A DNA stretch of 64,000 nucleotides, taken from Smittia aterrima (lineage: Eukaryota; Arthropoda; Insecta; Diptera; Chironomidae). The DNA is taken from NCBI GenBank assembly GCA_033063855.1, contig CP093830.1, forward strand, positions 124,854-188,853, written 5' to 3'. The position numbers were made by a program, and so were the translations under genes. The notes beneath the pieces were generated by a model. It was not told where the DNA came from. It saw only the letters and a program-made list of their open reading frames with translations, and searched no databases. Shown piece by piece: positions 14,401-27,107 of this stretch. How positions within the stretch are numbered: position 1 is the first letter of the stretch; each line of letters opens with the position of its first letter.

Positions 14401-14956
14401 TTAACATCACAACAACCACATCACTTTCAAACATACGGTACAAGTGGATCACGAGAGCTTAACAAATCCGTGAGCGGAAGCACCAAACAGTTGAATATTT
14501 GGAACGAGTATCCACCAACAGTGAAACAACAGCCAATTTACAATGATGTCATGTCTAGTCAACTGCACAGCAACAACAACAATGGATCGGGTTTTATTCC
14601 GAAGAAACAGCAGCGAGGACATAAAGATAAAGATGAGATCGTCAAAGCCAAGCCGTACAATATTCAGCAGAACTGGTGAGATTTAAAGAATTTCAAAATG
14701 AATTAACGACTAAAGCTTTTTAATTGGTTTCAGGCGAGTTCGCACACTTTATGCATGTTTGGCTGAGAACGAAGGAGAATTATCCTTTGAACCAAATCAA
14801 ATTATTATTAATGGTAAGTTGAAACAAAGCTCTTTGCAATTCTCATTCCTAATCGTCTCTTTAGTTTCTAGATCAAACGAGCCAGGATGGCTAGTGGGTA
14901 CGTTAAACGGAAAGTCAGGCTTGATACCAGAAAACTATGTGGAAATTTTAAATTAA
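8446..14956 (+). CDS. Graf: Graf: BAR-PH-RhoGAP-SH3 GTPase-activating protein
   Basis: Orthologue of the GRAF/ARHGAP26-ARHGAP10 family: a BAR domain senses curved membrane, PH binds phosphoinositides, RhoGAP stimulates GTP hydrolysis on Rho/Cdc42-type GTPases, and SH3 binds proline-rich partners; the family acts in clathrin-independent endocytosis and adhesion. Exons: 8446..8617, 10766..10923, 10981..11154, 11911..12126, 12182..12305, 12371..12471, 12531..13221, 13287..13425, 13538..13646, 13792..14675, 14734..14813, 14865..14956. They sum to 2940 nt, 979 aa, with phase kept throughout. BAR about residues 1-240 (LEFADCLLDSPEFRENL), PH about 270-375, RhoGAP about 390-580 with the arginine finger in GLYRVSG (Arg419), a long S/N/Q-rich linker, and SH3 about 922-979 ending LIPENYVEILN. 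The first intron is 2.1 kb. The 13647 donor (gttagt) is weaker than the rest. Confidence 0.95.
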
Positions 14957-15956
14957 ACTTTGCGGTTTTCAATGTATTAATTAATGTGATTAAGAAAAAG
15001 AGCTTTCATGCAACAAGAAGAAAAAACACAAAAAACAATGGAAATTCAAAAAGAAGACTAAAAGAAGAACAGAGCGAGGCTCAAAAAATATAGAAGATTT
15101 GAAGTTCTTAAAGTGGAGATCGATCTACGTTAACTCAGACTTCGAATGTCGTCACTTTGCCTTAATACTCGAGCTATCTTTTCTCTCCAAAAGAAACAAA
15201 CTTAAGTCTTGCTAAAAGCCAAGTTTCTGCATTGCCCATAGTTCTAAGCGAATGACGACATTCAGGATGAACTCAGATGACATACAATGTTGCGATTTGT
15301 CCCAAAATCATTATCAGTATTTATGTTTTGAGTTAAAATTATTGATTCGACAGTATTCGAATGCTGATTGTTGCAAAAATCTTTTCCCTGACAATTAGCG
15401 ATGAGACAAAATACGGCCATAACTAATTTCACTTGGATTGTTTAAGCCATTTATTTTCAAAACTGAAAAAATATTTTTGTACGAGAAAAATTGCGAAACA
15501 AAAAAAAAATTCTACTATAAAAAATCAAAAGACATCAAATATCCTTTATACTGTAACATGCCATTTTATTTGCTTTCATTTTTCAAACATCTCAAATCTT
15601 AGGCAGCATGAAAAATCTGTGATTTGTTATTATTGCTTTCAGCAGTTCTAAGTTTGTCCGATTTTTATTCAAGTTTTTTTGCGGGACCTCTTTTTCTAAC
15701 GACATTTGTAAAGCACTTATTAATTTATCATTCACATGAATCGTTTAATCTTATGTTTAGCTAATGTTTTTCTTCAAACCAATCCTCTAAACACCGACTA
15801 AATTCAAAGTGAAAATGAATAACACTACACAATATCTTGAGGAAAAAAAATTCAAATACACCAATAGCATAAGGTTATAAATGTAGAAAATGAAAATGAA
15901 GATAAAACTTATACATTTTAAAAAAATCTAAAAAATAAAATAATTTTCAAAAAAAA
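14957..15956. other. Convergent 3' region between Graf and the NACHT gene
   Basis: About 1 kb without a supportable gene, very AT-rich. Presumably 3' UTR of Graf on the plus strand and of the NACHT-ankyrin gene on the minus strand. I see no repeat or RNA structure here. Confidence 0.6.
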
Positions 15957-18900
15957 TTAGATTTTATTTAAAATTTGAATTTTTTCATTGTAGTCAGGAT
16001 CGTTGCTGATGACTTCTTTGATTGTCTTCCCGATGTAGTTCTTCTTGTTGAGAAGTGATTTTATAGTTTCTTTGTCGAAGATTTCAAGCAACATGGCCCA
16101 AAGAACTTCAAGAGTTTCAAAATTGTTTGATCCTTGAAATGCAAAGAATAAAATGTTTTCGCCTTCATAATTTTCTCGTAAGATTACAGCTTTTAATTCA
16201 TCTGGAGTCAAAATTATTTTGTAAGCTTGTTGGATCAAGAGAAAAACATCTTTGCACTTGTTTCGAGAACCATAGTGAAGTGCTGTGAATCCTTCGTTGC
16301 TTTCGAGCAGCATTGCTTCTCGTCGAGCACTGTCAGTTGAATAAACTTGATTGAATAAATGTCGGAATGTCTTGAAGGTTTTACTGTTACATTCCCGAAC
16401 TGCTTGCGTCATTGGAGTTCGACCAAACTCATCAATTTCGCAAAACAAATCTCTCATTTCGTCAGCAGTGAAAGTCTCTTTCAGTGATGACCAGATTGTG
16501 GCTACATCCTTTCCGCTAAATATCCAATTAGGAACGTAATGAAAAGCATTCCTTCCCGAGCTGTCAACATTAGTTAACAAATCCATTGCGACATGTCGAC
16601 CGAACGTCTTTTCAACAGTTTTCAGAATCGATGTAAAGCTTTTGATGTTTTGCTTCTTCAAAATGCACATCATAAAATTCTTGCCAAAATTCTCTTTTGC
16701 CGTGAGAAGCTTCATAGTGTCCGATTCGTTTAAAGCTGGTTTCAGGTTCTTTAAAAGAAAATCAAATACTTTTGGATCTTTATTCACAGCGGCACAGTGG
16801 AAAATGTTCCGCCCGAATTCATCGACTTCACGAAAAGCTTTCTTAAAGACCTCGATGTCAAATACTCCTTGCGATATCATCAAGAATCTGTCAATGAATT
16901 TCACTGACTGAAACTCTAAAGCAATCAATAAAGGCGAGCCTTGGTTCTTGCCACTTCTCGTTTGACTCCAGAGAGCATTCAAATGCTCTTTCGTTCCCCA
17001 AAATGATCTCCCTGGTAGAATATAAACCATGTTAACTAAACCATCATCAACTGCCAACCTGAAGGCATCTTGAAGTTGTTGAATTGTGAATGATTTAAGA
17101 ATAATCGTTTCGACTTGCTTGATGTAGTTTACATTCTTCTCCGTTAACAAGTTTCTGATTTTGCTATCAAGGAAGATTCTAATCATTTTGTAGTTAGTTT
17201 GATTTGGACCTCTCTCCCAAATTTCTCTTAACAACACAAACATCGCGAGTGTCCGTTTGCTAGTAAAGAAGGAGCTGAAACTCGAAGAGCCAGGATATTT
17301 GTTCGCTAAGAAGATCTTATTGAACAATAAATCAGCGACGAAGAATTCTGCAATCATTCTATGAGTTAATTGAAGTGTTTTACTGTTGTCGAGGAATTTA
17401 ATTAATCCGATCGCTGCCATGGCTGCCAAAGCAGGCTCCGTTGATTCTCTAAAGCAATCCTGAATAGTCTGGTCATCAAAATTGTGGCCAAAGATGATTC
17501 TTAAGAAATTATAAAAAAGCAAATATAAATACAATATAGTAAAAAGTATATTCGTAATAATTTTTTTTATACAAGTGGCTTTTATAAAAGCTTTACACAG
17601 CAACGGTGTATGAAAAACCTTATGATTTTATTTATAAAAAAAAGAACAGAAGACTCACCTCAAAGATTGACGATGATGGAAGCGCATTGCATTCACTTGT
17701 TCAGTTAAAAGCATATTTGTTTGATTGCCGTGAATCTTTTTCATTGCAAGGTTGATCTTCTTTTGAACGAAGCTTTCAAAAACTGTGTACAAATTGATTT
17801 CTGTGGGGATTTGATCATTCTCGAATATTTCAGCTACACATCCGAGTACTAACGGATTGGATGATGATTCCGCGATTGAATTTTCAACCAAACTTTTGAG
17901 AAAAGAATCGATTGTACTTAACTTATTCTCAATTTTTCCACTTGAAATATTTTTTGCTTCAAAATATTTTCTGAGAAACTTTTTTTGATCATCTTCTGAA
18001 AACGGCATTAAATTGGTTACAACAGCATTTAACTTTGCCTTAAGTTCAGCTTCCATATGAGGTCGAGCAGAGATAAACATTCGGTTTGAAGTTTGTTCTT
18101 CGATCTGCTTAATAAGGTTTAAACTGAATTGTTTGAATAATGGACTGGCTTCATCAATTCCGTCCATTAAAAGTATCACACGATCTTCATTGAATTGTGA
18201 AGAGAAGACTTTCGCTTCGAATCCGACAATCTTCAAAACTTTTTCATTAAAGAAACGTGAGAGCTCGTCATTGCTTTTTGTGGCTTTAGATGTTTTCCTT
18301 TCGCGCTTGAATGTAATTTCGAGTTCCTTCAAATCAATGGGAACAACCCAAAATGACGGAAAGAGAGTCTTCAAGTGAACAGCAAGTGCATTTAATTCAA
18401 ATGTCTTTCCCATTCCAGCCTCAGCAGTTAGCAACACGACTTTGTTATCCTCCGTTGATTGTAAAATTTCTTCAAAATTGACTTCAAAGCCATTCGCGGG
18501 CATAAACTTTCTTTCGATATGAAAGCTTTCGTCGAATTTTAATGGTTTTCCTATTTGAAGTTTTCCTTCAAACAAATCGCTTAAAGGCATCAACTTAAGA
18601 GCAACAGATGCAACAGTAACAATTTCCTGAAGTTTCACAGGAAATCCTTGGAACGAGATTGGACGATCAAGATACTTGCTTTGAGTTTCGTCTGTTAGCT
18701 GTGACCATGATTGAAGCGAGGTGAAATGTGCAGCATCTTTTCGCTGAAATTGTTCATTGCGTTGAATAAAAACTAATCTTTTATCTAAATCGTTATGCTT
18801 GAAGTGATCGGCGATTTTAGAAATTTCATCAGGATTTTCGTTTCCACAATCGATGATAGCACAAGAGACTGCGAGCACATGAATAGCCAATTCGAAAATT

Positions 18901-19892
18901 TTTGCAGATTTCAATGACTCAAATTTTAAAAAGATGAAAGAAGAGTCGAAGTTTTCCTGGGTTTTTAGTTGTTGATAGATGTTGATGGTTGTTAAAAGCG
19001 TACAGTTTGAGGTGATGACGGAAACTCTATTCTCATCGAATACCAAGTTCAAAGCTTCAGGTTTAAATATTATTTCTGTGTCCTTTAATTGTTGGGAGTA
19101 TCCAACTAAATCATTTAATTCCTTCACTTCCTGTCCAGCCTCCATCAAAGGAAACTTTCGTTGGAGATCCAATAAAGTTCTGTTCTCGTAAAATTCAAAC
19201 AACTTTGCAAAAGCTTTTCTAATTTCTTTGAATTTTTCTTGATTTCTGTGGTACGCGACAATTAAAAAAGGAACTTTACTGATCAGTTCAGCATGTTGCT
19301 TGTCAGCAGGATATAGAAAAACTTCCTTTAAAGAAATGTTCGCTTCTGCTGTATGATTGGCTTTCGTGGCTTGTAATATTTCCTCGAACTCTTGGCTTAC
19401 TCCATAAAGCTTTTTTATTTTCTCGACTTCCTTGTGGCGCTCTTCATTTGGTTCTGGATACTTTGAATGGATTTTGTTGATTTCAGCCAAAGAGTTATCA
19501 AACTTTATTTTATGGTCTTGGTATGGCTTGCCATTGTTATCATAAATCAGATGCATGGCGAAGCGACAAAGTTCTTGTGCTAATGTGCTCAAAGGTGAAA
19601 AACGTTCTTCACTTTTCATTAAACCTTTGGCCGCGATATAAATATTGCCTTGCTTAGATTCTCGTTTTGCTCCATTTTCAATCCCAATCATATGACCGAT
19701 TGAATCACGCTCAAAGTCGAAAATGATTTTCAAGTCTTCAGAATTCGCCGCAACTTTTAAAATCGGTTCGATTGGCTTCAAAGAATTTAGTTCCTCGAAG
19801 GCTTTGACAACGATTCGATTATAATTTTTATTTTCATCATGATCGTCATATTCCAAGTTCGTTTTCAGAATCAGTGCCTTTAAATGCTTCAT
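15957..19892 (-). CDS. NACHT NTPase with ankyrin-like repeats (NLR-like)
   Basis: Predicted STAND-type signalling ATPase. Two exons, 17659..19892 and 15957..17499, join across a 159-nt GT-AG intron (donor gtgagt, acceptor ttcttaag) to give 1258 aa. The N-terminal 450 residues have no domain I can name; around residues 56-125 there is a conserved-looking block containing LAQELCRF. NACHT core: Walker A AEAGMGKT (490-497), Walker B VILLMDGIDEAS (572-583), sensor-like ISARPH (607-612) and a helical/winged region with SSNPLVL. LTHRMIAEFF (about 790-799) resembles the helical motif after NACHT in NLRs. From about residue 970 come five or six degenerate ankyrin-like units: EFGRNIFHCAA, SSGRNAFHYVP, EFGRTPMTQAV, NEGFTALHYG, YEGENILFFAF. 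ATG at 19892 follows a stretch without coding potential. The role could be innate immune sensing, but no ligand or effector domain is visible. Ankyrin assignment is by eye. Confidence 0.8.
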
Positions 19893-20900
19893 GATAATTT
19901 TTTTTTATCACACCACCTTACTGTATCGGAGGGGTCTTTGTTCTTATCACTTTTTATCAATTTTTTTATTCAAAAATTCATTACGCGATAATCAGTCAGT
20001 TCTATTTAAATATTTTAACGCAATTCTTCCTATTTTTATGCAACTTTTAATTACACTGTTTTTGATGTGTTTTGTGAAAAAATTAAGTTATTTTTCGATT
20101 TTACTTTTTTTTTTTGGTAACTAAACTTCTTACTCTCAATGCTCTTGCTTGACTAAAGTGAATTCCTTTGATAAAAATCAAAGTCGATAAAAATTGAGAT
20201 AAGATAATCATTTGCAAAAGGTTTTAAAATCTTTAAGACGATTCATTTGAAGCAAAAAATTCTCAGATCGTCATACAAACCAGAAAATTTAGCTAGTAAT
20301 TTACAGACAAAATTTCACTTGAAAAATATGTGACTGGGATTGAGCTTGGATCGTGATGTGTAAATCAATATGGACTGATAACGCTAGTCTTTAAAATTGT
20401 GACTTGAACTATCTTAGCAATTGCAGGAGCCACTTTGCACTGGTTTCTAAAAAGTGCTCTTTGACCTTGGGAATCAACTTTTGTCAACTTGAATAATATG
20501 TTTCTTCAACTGATATCCTCCTGCTTTACCTTTCTCCTTGTTTTTAACATACTTTGGATCATCAATAGATGTTAATTTCATAAATCAACTCGTTCTTACG
20601 ACAAACTGAAAATTTTCAAATTTTGTTTCATTTTCAAAAGTATTTCTCGAAACAACAAATTTTTTTTTCTTAAAATTGACTTAAGAATTTCTTTATTTCC
20701 ATTAAAGAACCTTGAATTTTGCATGTTTGTTCTTATCAATTGCAATAAGTGTCTCCTCCCGAAGACGCTGATATAGAAGTTTTTCCTTTGTGTAATCGAT
20801 GAGAAAAGTTCTTCACAAAACAAAATTCTTAAAATGAAAATTGAATAATTTTTAGAAGAAAACAAAAAAGTATTTAGCTAATAGTGAAGTGTCAAAGATC
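19893..20900. other. Divergent intergenic region between the NACHT gene and Ajuba
   Basis: About 1 kb, AT-rich, no coding sequence I can support. It should hold both 5' UTRs and promoters. The ORFs here are T-rich or A-rich and have no domain similarity. Confidence 0.6.
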
Positions 20901-23155
20901 ATGGCAAATAATCAATCGAACGAAGCTTTACTGTATCGATTACAACAAATGAACTTGGATAATGGCCAACACTTCGGCCCTCCTCCGCCCAACAACAGTC
21001 GTCAACCCTTGTATCATCAGCAACAGCCAATCTATCAATATATGCCGGATGATGCTGCCAGTGGTATCTACGAGAATGTTGAATATTCATCTGGTTCTGG
21101 GAATCGAGTTCAGGTCACCGATCTGGATGCAATTGACTTGCAAAAATTTGAGTCTCAAAATGCAAAGGCTCAACCGCAACTGAAGTCGTCAAGTGGAAAG
21201 GTAAACTATGGACATGACATGGAAAACCTTCGATACGCACATACACCTCAGCCATCCGATATTGAGCCATCGCCCATCTACGAAAATTTGCAAATTATTT
21301 CAGGTTAGTTCTCAAAGTTAGCTCTCAATAATTAGAAGAATAATTAAATTTACTTTTAGGGCAACAAGCTCAACCTCAAGCATCACCAGCAAACAAATCG
21401 ATTTACTATTGTGAACGAAGTGGATCAAATAGTCCACAAATTCCTTTTCAACGAGATCATCTTGGATCAGATTCGCTTGTTCTTAACACTACAGCCAGCT
21501 CTCGATACATCAACATTGCAAGTAGTGGAAATATTTATCATAACGCTTCAGCCTCGCTTCCGGTTCAGTCAAGTAATATTCCACCGAAAAATATGACGAG
21601 AGCTGGAAGTATCCAGCACCAACGACAATCAGCGAGCAAAGATTATGTTCAAATCAATGCCCCGCCGAACTTTACGAATCATTCACAAAATTCATCGCCA
21701 TCGAGATCGTTAAGTCGGCCTTATAACAATTCATCTCCAACTAAATCTATTGGAAGTACCGGCTCTCGACCAGCGATGGAGGAAATCAATGGATCTGACT
21801 ATGTTTGCATGAGTGGTGGGACTCTAACGAAGAAGCTTCAGCAAGTGCAAATTCCACAAAATCAACAGCCCGTGAATTACCAGAAACCTCCCCCTATCCT
21901 ACCACTCGCCAACATAGACTTGAAAATGAATTACGTTACGCCTGCTAATGAACTTCCACAAGCACAATATTCAACTGCAGCTAATCAGAAGATTGACGCT
22001 ATCGCTGTTGCTAAACAGTCTGTGAACTTTAATAATTTATCAAACTCACCAACAGCAGTCTCACCGACTCCATCAAATCTCTCAGCTGGATCTGGAAAAA
22101 GTTAGTTTTATATTTTTGTAAAAGACAAACAAATATGATTCCTAATTTTTTTGTAGTCAAATTCAAAAACTTACTGCCCTACAGCGTTACATCGAGACCA
22201 GGTAAGATTGAGAAACTTTGACTTGGTAGCAACTTTGTCGAATGAGCTTGATTTTTCAGCTGGTAAGACGGAGGCTGAAAGAAAGATAGAAGAGTTAACG
22301 CGAAAGCTCGAAGAAGAAATGGAAAAGAACGAAGAACAAGGCGAGTATTTTGGAATATGCCACACATGCAAGGAGAAAGTGACAGGAGCCGGTCAGGCTT
22401 GTCAAGCAATGGGCAACTTGTATCACACTAATTGCTTTATCTGTTGCTCATGTGGACGGGCTTTGAGAGGCAAAGCATTTTACAATGTTCACGGTCGCGT
22501 TTATTGTGAGGAGGACTATTTGGTGAGTGTAAATTGGAAGTTGTCGGTTTAATTTTAAAAGTTTAGTATTCTGGCTTCCAACAAACTGCGGAGAAATGCA
22601 ACATTTGTGGACATTTGATCATGGAAATGGTAGGAAATTTATTTCTTTTAGCGTTTTTAAAGTTTAACAAAGTTATATTTTAAGATACTTCACGCAATGG
22701 GAAAATCTTATCACCCTGGCTGCTTCCGTTGTTGTGTTTGTAACGAATGTCTTGACGGTGTTCCGTTCACTGTGGATGTGGACAACAAAATTTACTGCGT
22801 GAACGATTATCATCATCTTTTTGCTCCCAAATGTGCGGGATGCAAGAAAAGTAAGAATAGTTTATAACAAATAGATAGTTTCGAAAGCTAATAATTATAA
22901 TTCACAGGCATCACGCCAGTGCAAAATCCTGATGCTAACACAGAAGAGACAGTTCGTGTGGTCTCAATGGATAAAGACTTCCATGTTGACTGTTACGTTT
23001 GTGAATCATGTAATATGCAACTCACAGACGAAGCAGATAAACGGTGTTATCCACTTGAGGGTCATTTGCTTTGTCGTAACTGTCATTTACAGAGAATAAA
23101 TTCTCACAACCGGATGCTTGAACCAGCACCAATCAGCTATCAATTCTTGGGTTAA
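20901..23155 (+). CDS. jub: Ajuba LIM protein
   Basis: Adaptor of the Ajuba/LIMD1/WTIP family, which at adherens junctions binds alpha-catenin and recruits Warts/LATS, restraining Hippo signalling (family knowledge). Exons: 20901..21303, 21360..22100, 22157..22201, 22260..22522, 22567..22629, 22685..22850, 22908..23155; 1929 nt, 642 aa, all phases consistent. The N-terminal 390 residues are P/Q/N/S-rich and low in structure, with repeated YEN motifs (GIYENVEY, SPIYENLQ). A short charged helix precedes three LIM domains: LIM1 from about 430 (CHTCKEKV, CCSCGRAL), LIM2 from about 494 (CNICGHLI, CCVCNECL), LIM3 from about 557 (CAGCKKS, CESCNMQL). The MDKDFHVDCYVCE and CYPLEGHLLCRNCHLQR stretches in LIM3 favour Ajuba over zyxin or LPP. 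The start is ATG 20901; the frame runs open slightly upstream but only through a GTG. Confidence 0.93.
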
Positions 23156-23967
23156 GAGCTCTTGGTAATTATAATCATCAATCATCATATCGCGCGGCTT
23201 AAATATTCATCGCCTCTTCATCTTGTTATGGTATTGTCTAGCAATATAACCTATCGAATTTGGTCTTTAGAATTCTCATGCATTTCAAGTTTTAAATAAG
23301 AAAAAATTAAATTTTTATATTTTCTTTCAATGAAAAGGATTTTTTTTTCATTTGTGATATTGAAACTCATGAAAAGTAATTCAATGGCAATTGATTTTAA
23401 GAATTTTCGAAACCATTCCATTTTTGATCGTAGAGAACGATATGAAAAACTTTTATTTGAAAGCATTTCTAACGCATTTCTATTTAAATGTCTATTTCAT
23501 AAGAATAATAAAAAAAGAGCAGGAGCCGTTATCAAGTGTGAAATGAACAATAATCTGATCATTAATAAAGAACATCTTTAACAGAACTTTCGACAACTTC
23601 CAATGAGTAAATAAATATTTTCTTCAGTCAACTTACCAAATCCTTGTCCCACGTCGCTCTTGCTCAAAGTTTCAACATTTTCCATCAAAATTATTTTCTT
23701 TATTTCTCAAATTTCTCATCTTCAATATTGGGGAATATTAAATTAGCATTAATAAATCTTAACTTACTAATGTTCTTTCATTTGAAATTTAATGTTTGCT
23801 TGTCTTCGGAAAAGCTTTAAGAATATTTACCCAAATTGGCCTTTTCTTACTTCAAGTTTCATTGACCGCATCTGGCCTCCTTTAATATTTAAATTGAAAT
23901 AAAATTGTTTTTTGCAAGCTTTGTTAGAGTTTTCTGGTGAATTTGCTTACGTTGCGTTGATGGCAGT
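23156..23967. other. Convergent 3' region between Ajuba and RBM25
   Basis: About 0.8 kb, presumed 3' UTRs. A plus-strand AATAAA-type signal occurs near 23610. The ORF at 23330..23581 has no recognisable domain and is not called. Confidence 0.55.
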
Positions 23968-26776
23968 TTATTTGATACCGAGCTTTTTTGCTTCGACTTC
24001 GAAGATCAATAAGCGCCACATCTTAACAACGAATATGTCGGCTTCTTCATCCAGAATCTAGAAAAGAATTTAAGTAAGATTTAACTGAATTCTACAAAAA
24101 AAAGAAACTACTTACCATTTTCACGTCATCAAGTATGGATTGAGGTGTGCTGCCAGCAATTAGCTTTGAACAAATAAAATCTACCAAAGTCGGTTCTGGC
24201 TCACCAATGTACTCGATAATCTTCTTGTTGATCCACGATTGCACTTTTTTCTTAATAGTGCCGTCAATTTCTGTTCTGTCGAGAGGATGATTGAAAAGGT
24301 CAATTTTCTCGATCGGAATCTTGTCGATGATTTGCTTGTGCAACTTTCGTTTCTCCTCCTGCGAACGAGCGAGATCGGCCTCAGACTTTCTTTGATTCTC
24401 CAAGTCGCGTTTTGCCTTTAGCTTTGCTGCGTTTTCTTCATAATCTTGAATAAATTTAAATAAAGAAAACAGGAATAAACTTTCTTATATGCTAAGTTAC
24501 CCAACGGCACAAGTTTCTTTTTAGCAGGTCCATTAGTCTCCTCTCCCTCATCATCCATATTGAAAGCGCTTTTGGGATCGATTTTTCGTCTTTTGTTCAA
24601 ACTGAGACTGAACCCCATACCGATTCCCGTGCCTCCCGCTGAGTTTTGATTTGCTGAAGGACTGTTGGGCGTCGTAGGTGTGTTGGAGTTTGACAAGAGT
24701 GAATTTCTCGATAATTCATCAACGTCCATTCCATCGCGAGAATCTGACCTTCGGTCAATGGGCGGGGGCGAGAAATGTCCGCCGCTTGAATCTGAATCGA
24801 TAGGCTCGACATCAATGGTCGAGAGTTCGCGTGCGGATTTTTCTTTGACATAGCGTTCTTTCTGTGCAATACGCCTTTCGCGAGCTTTTGCTCTGTCCAT
24901 TTCACGAGCTTTTTCGCGTTGGAACTCTTGTTCACGCTGCTGATTTTCTTCGAGATTTAAATCGATAAGAATCTTCGGCTTATATCTCTGTTCCATTTCC
25001 TGCTTTTGACGTTCAAACTCTTGGGTTGGATTGTCATACTTGCCACTGAAAATCTCTGACTTGAGCTTTTCTAATTCCTCGCGTTCTTCTTCCTTATCTT
25101 TCATATCTGAATCTGCTTCAATTAACCGATCAGCCATTCTCGTTTTATAAGCTTTGCCTCTGTTAAAAGATTAATGAAGTAAGAAATCTGTTAAAGAAAT
25201 ATATTAATCAGTTTACTTGTAATATTTCGGATCATCTCTTTCGTCATCGTAGTCTTCAAGGAACTCTTTCATAATTTTTGCTTCTTTCTCGCGCTTTTCT
25301 TCTCGTTTGAGTTCCTTCTCTTTTGCTCGCTCGTATTCTTTTGCCTTCTTGCGTTCTCGACTTTCCCAGATTCTAAAAAAAAAAGAAAAATCCAAAAACA
25401 TTATTATACAAAGTGGTTGATAATTATTTGGGAAACTTACTCTAATCTTGCTAAATAATCTTCGTGTTTCTCACGTGCCTTCTTTTGAGTTCTTCGGCGT
25501 TCATATTCCTCTTCAGCCATTTCTTTTTCACGCTGAATTTCTTTAGGATTCTTCATGATTTTCGGTTCTTCTCGAAATCTTTCACGATCACGAAGTTCTT
25601 TCTCTCGCATTTCGATTTCACGTTGTCGTCGATCCGCATCTCGACGTTCCCTCTCTCGTTCACGTTCTCTTTCACGATTTCGCGGGGATCTTGATCTCGA
25701 TCGTCTTCGTGATGATTTTCTATCATGTTCTGGTGAGGGCGTATGCCGTTCTTTCTCCTTTTCCTTCTTGTCAGCTCGTTCTGACCTTTCCTTTTCTGTA
25801 CGTTCCGTTCGCTCTGATCGTTCCTTTTCAATGATTTCTCGCTTTTTCTTGTCCTTCTCTTTCTTTGCTTCCTCCTCCTCAGCATTTTTTCTAAAGCGAC
25901 CGATTTCTTTATTAATAAGATCTCGTTTGCCTTCTTCTATTTCAATTGACGGTATTGTTTGTTTGCTGCGGGGATGAGCTGATTGATCTGAACGAAAATC
26001 AAAATTATTACTGAAATATAGCTAAGAGATTGACTACTTACTTTCTGCAGAGTTTGCAGCCTTTAGTTCTTCTTTGTATTCATCAAGAATTTGAGCGAGT
26101 CTATCGAGAGTTAAATCATCGTTCTTCTTCTCGGTGGCAGCATCTGAGGTTCTTGTGTTGTTGGCATCAGACTTTTTCGTCTCTTCATCTTTCGCGGTAT
26201 CTAAGAGCTGTTGATTCTTTGCGTCAACCTTTGCAACAAGCTTTTTGCCATCGACCTCGTAACCGTGAAGTAAACGAACTGCTCTTGCTCCAGATTTTGG
26301 GCCACTAAAAAAAGAGTTCTTGAGTTTCATAGGTTCTTCAGTCGCCTTATCAATCAAACTTACTCATATTCACAAAATCCAAAAGTGGAAACTCTTTTCC
26401 AATTTGCGACAGGTCCGCAAGCTGCGATTATCTTCTTTATCATGCCATCAGGGATCTTTTCACTTATATTTCCTAAATAAAAAAAAACATCAGAAATGGA
26501 GTTTACTTAGCGTAGGAAATTAAATTTACCAACAAACACGGTAATTTTGGGACCTTCATCAAACTCAATGGTTTGATTCACAGGAAGAGACGTGGGTGGT
26601 TTCGTGTAGAACTGTGGACCTGATCCGATTGACGAGCTCTTGTAGGAATCGCGCTGTATCACCTAAAAAATTGAAAAACGATTACACCGATTTTTACTAT
26701 AGTTAACGATAAAACTTACTGGAGGCGCGTACATCTGATGTGACGGTGGTTGTCTGGACTGGTTGTTGGAATACAT
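23968..26776 (-). CDS. RBM25: RBM25-type splicing factor (RRM, RE/RS-rich, PWI)
   Basis: Nuclear splicing regulator; the family binds exonic elements and U1-associated factors and influences alternative 5' site choice. Nine exons on the minus strand: 26720..26776, 26530..26662, 26364..26472, 26042..26304, 25441..25987, 25217..25372, 24501..25159, 24116..24444, 23968..24057; 2286 nt, 761 aa, phases close. RRM about residues 60-130: VFVGNISEKIP as RNP2, RVSTFGFCEY as RNP1, then ARAVRLLHGYEVDGKKLVAK. The middle is a long run of R/E/K/D with RS patches near residues 250-260. The PWI domain occupies the last 100 residues: DKIPIEKIDLFNHPL, VQSWINKKIIEYIGEPE, MWRLLIFEVEAKKLGIK. All three parts and their order match RBM25 (fly CG4119). 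It shares a 331-base divergent promoter with the CYB5RL-type gene. Confidence 0.94.
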
Positions 26777-27107
26777 TATTACTAACTTTTAATTTGAAAG
26801 TTTGTTTTTTGAAAAATTGAATTATCCGATTGTGATTTTTGAAAGGTGCTAGATGCTTCACTCGGCTCTATTAACGTCAAAGGCGATGTTCGTTCACTCG
26901 CAGTGCTTTTGTTGTTGCCACTAACTCTTTCAGAAATTAAATAAGTTGTATTTCATTACAATATCCGAATGAAGATTCTGTGACGGTATAGGGGTATCGT
27001 TCTTTGAGGGCGATTGAACTACGGGATAGGGGTATCAAAATTTTTTATAGACGCTGAAGTGATAACTTTGTTTATTATTATTTTAAGTAAAGTAGTCTTT
27101 GTCAAAA
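26777..27107. promoter_or_regulatory. Short divergent promoter with repeated ATAGGGGTATC motif
   Basis: The 331 bases between two outward-facing start codons must contain both promoters. The 11-mer ATAGGGGTATC occurs twice in the same orientation, at 26988..26998 and 27026..27036, 38 bases apart, in otherwise ordinary sequence. I do not recognise it as a named core element, and its role in either gene is inference. Confidence 0.5.

Noticed and set aside
16351..16911. Plus-strand ORFs opposite the NACHT-ankyrin gene
   Set aside because: Shadows of the minus-strand coding exon.
25555..25977. 140-aa plus-strand Ser/Arg ORF resembling an SR protein
   Set aside because: Antisense of the RBM25 R/E-rich exon; repetitive codons create the illusion of an RS domain.
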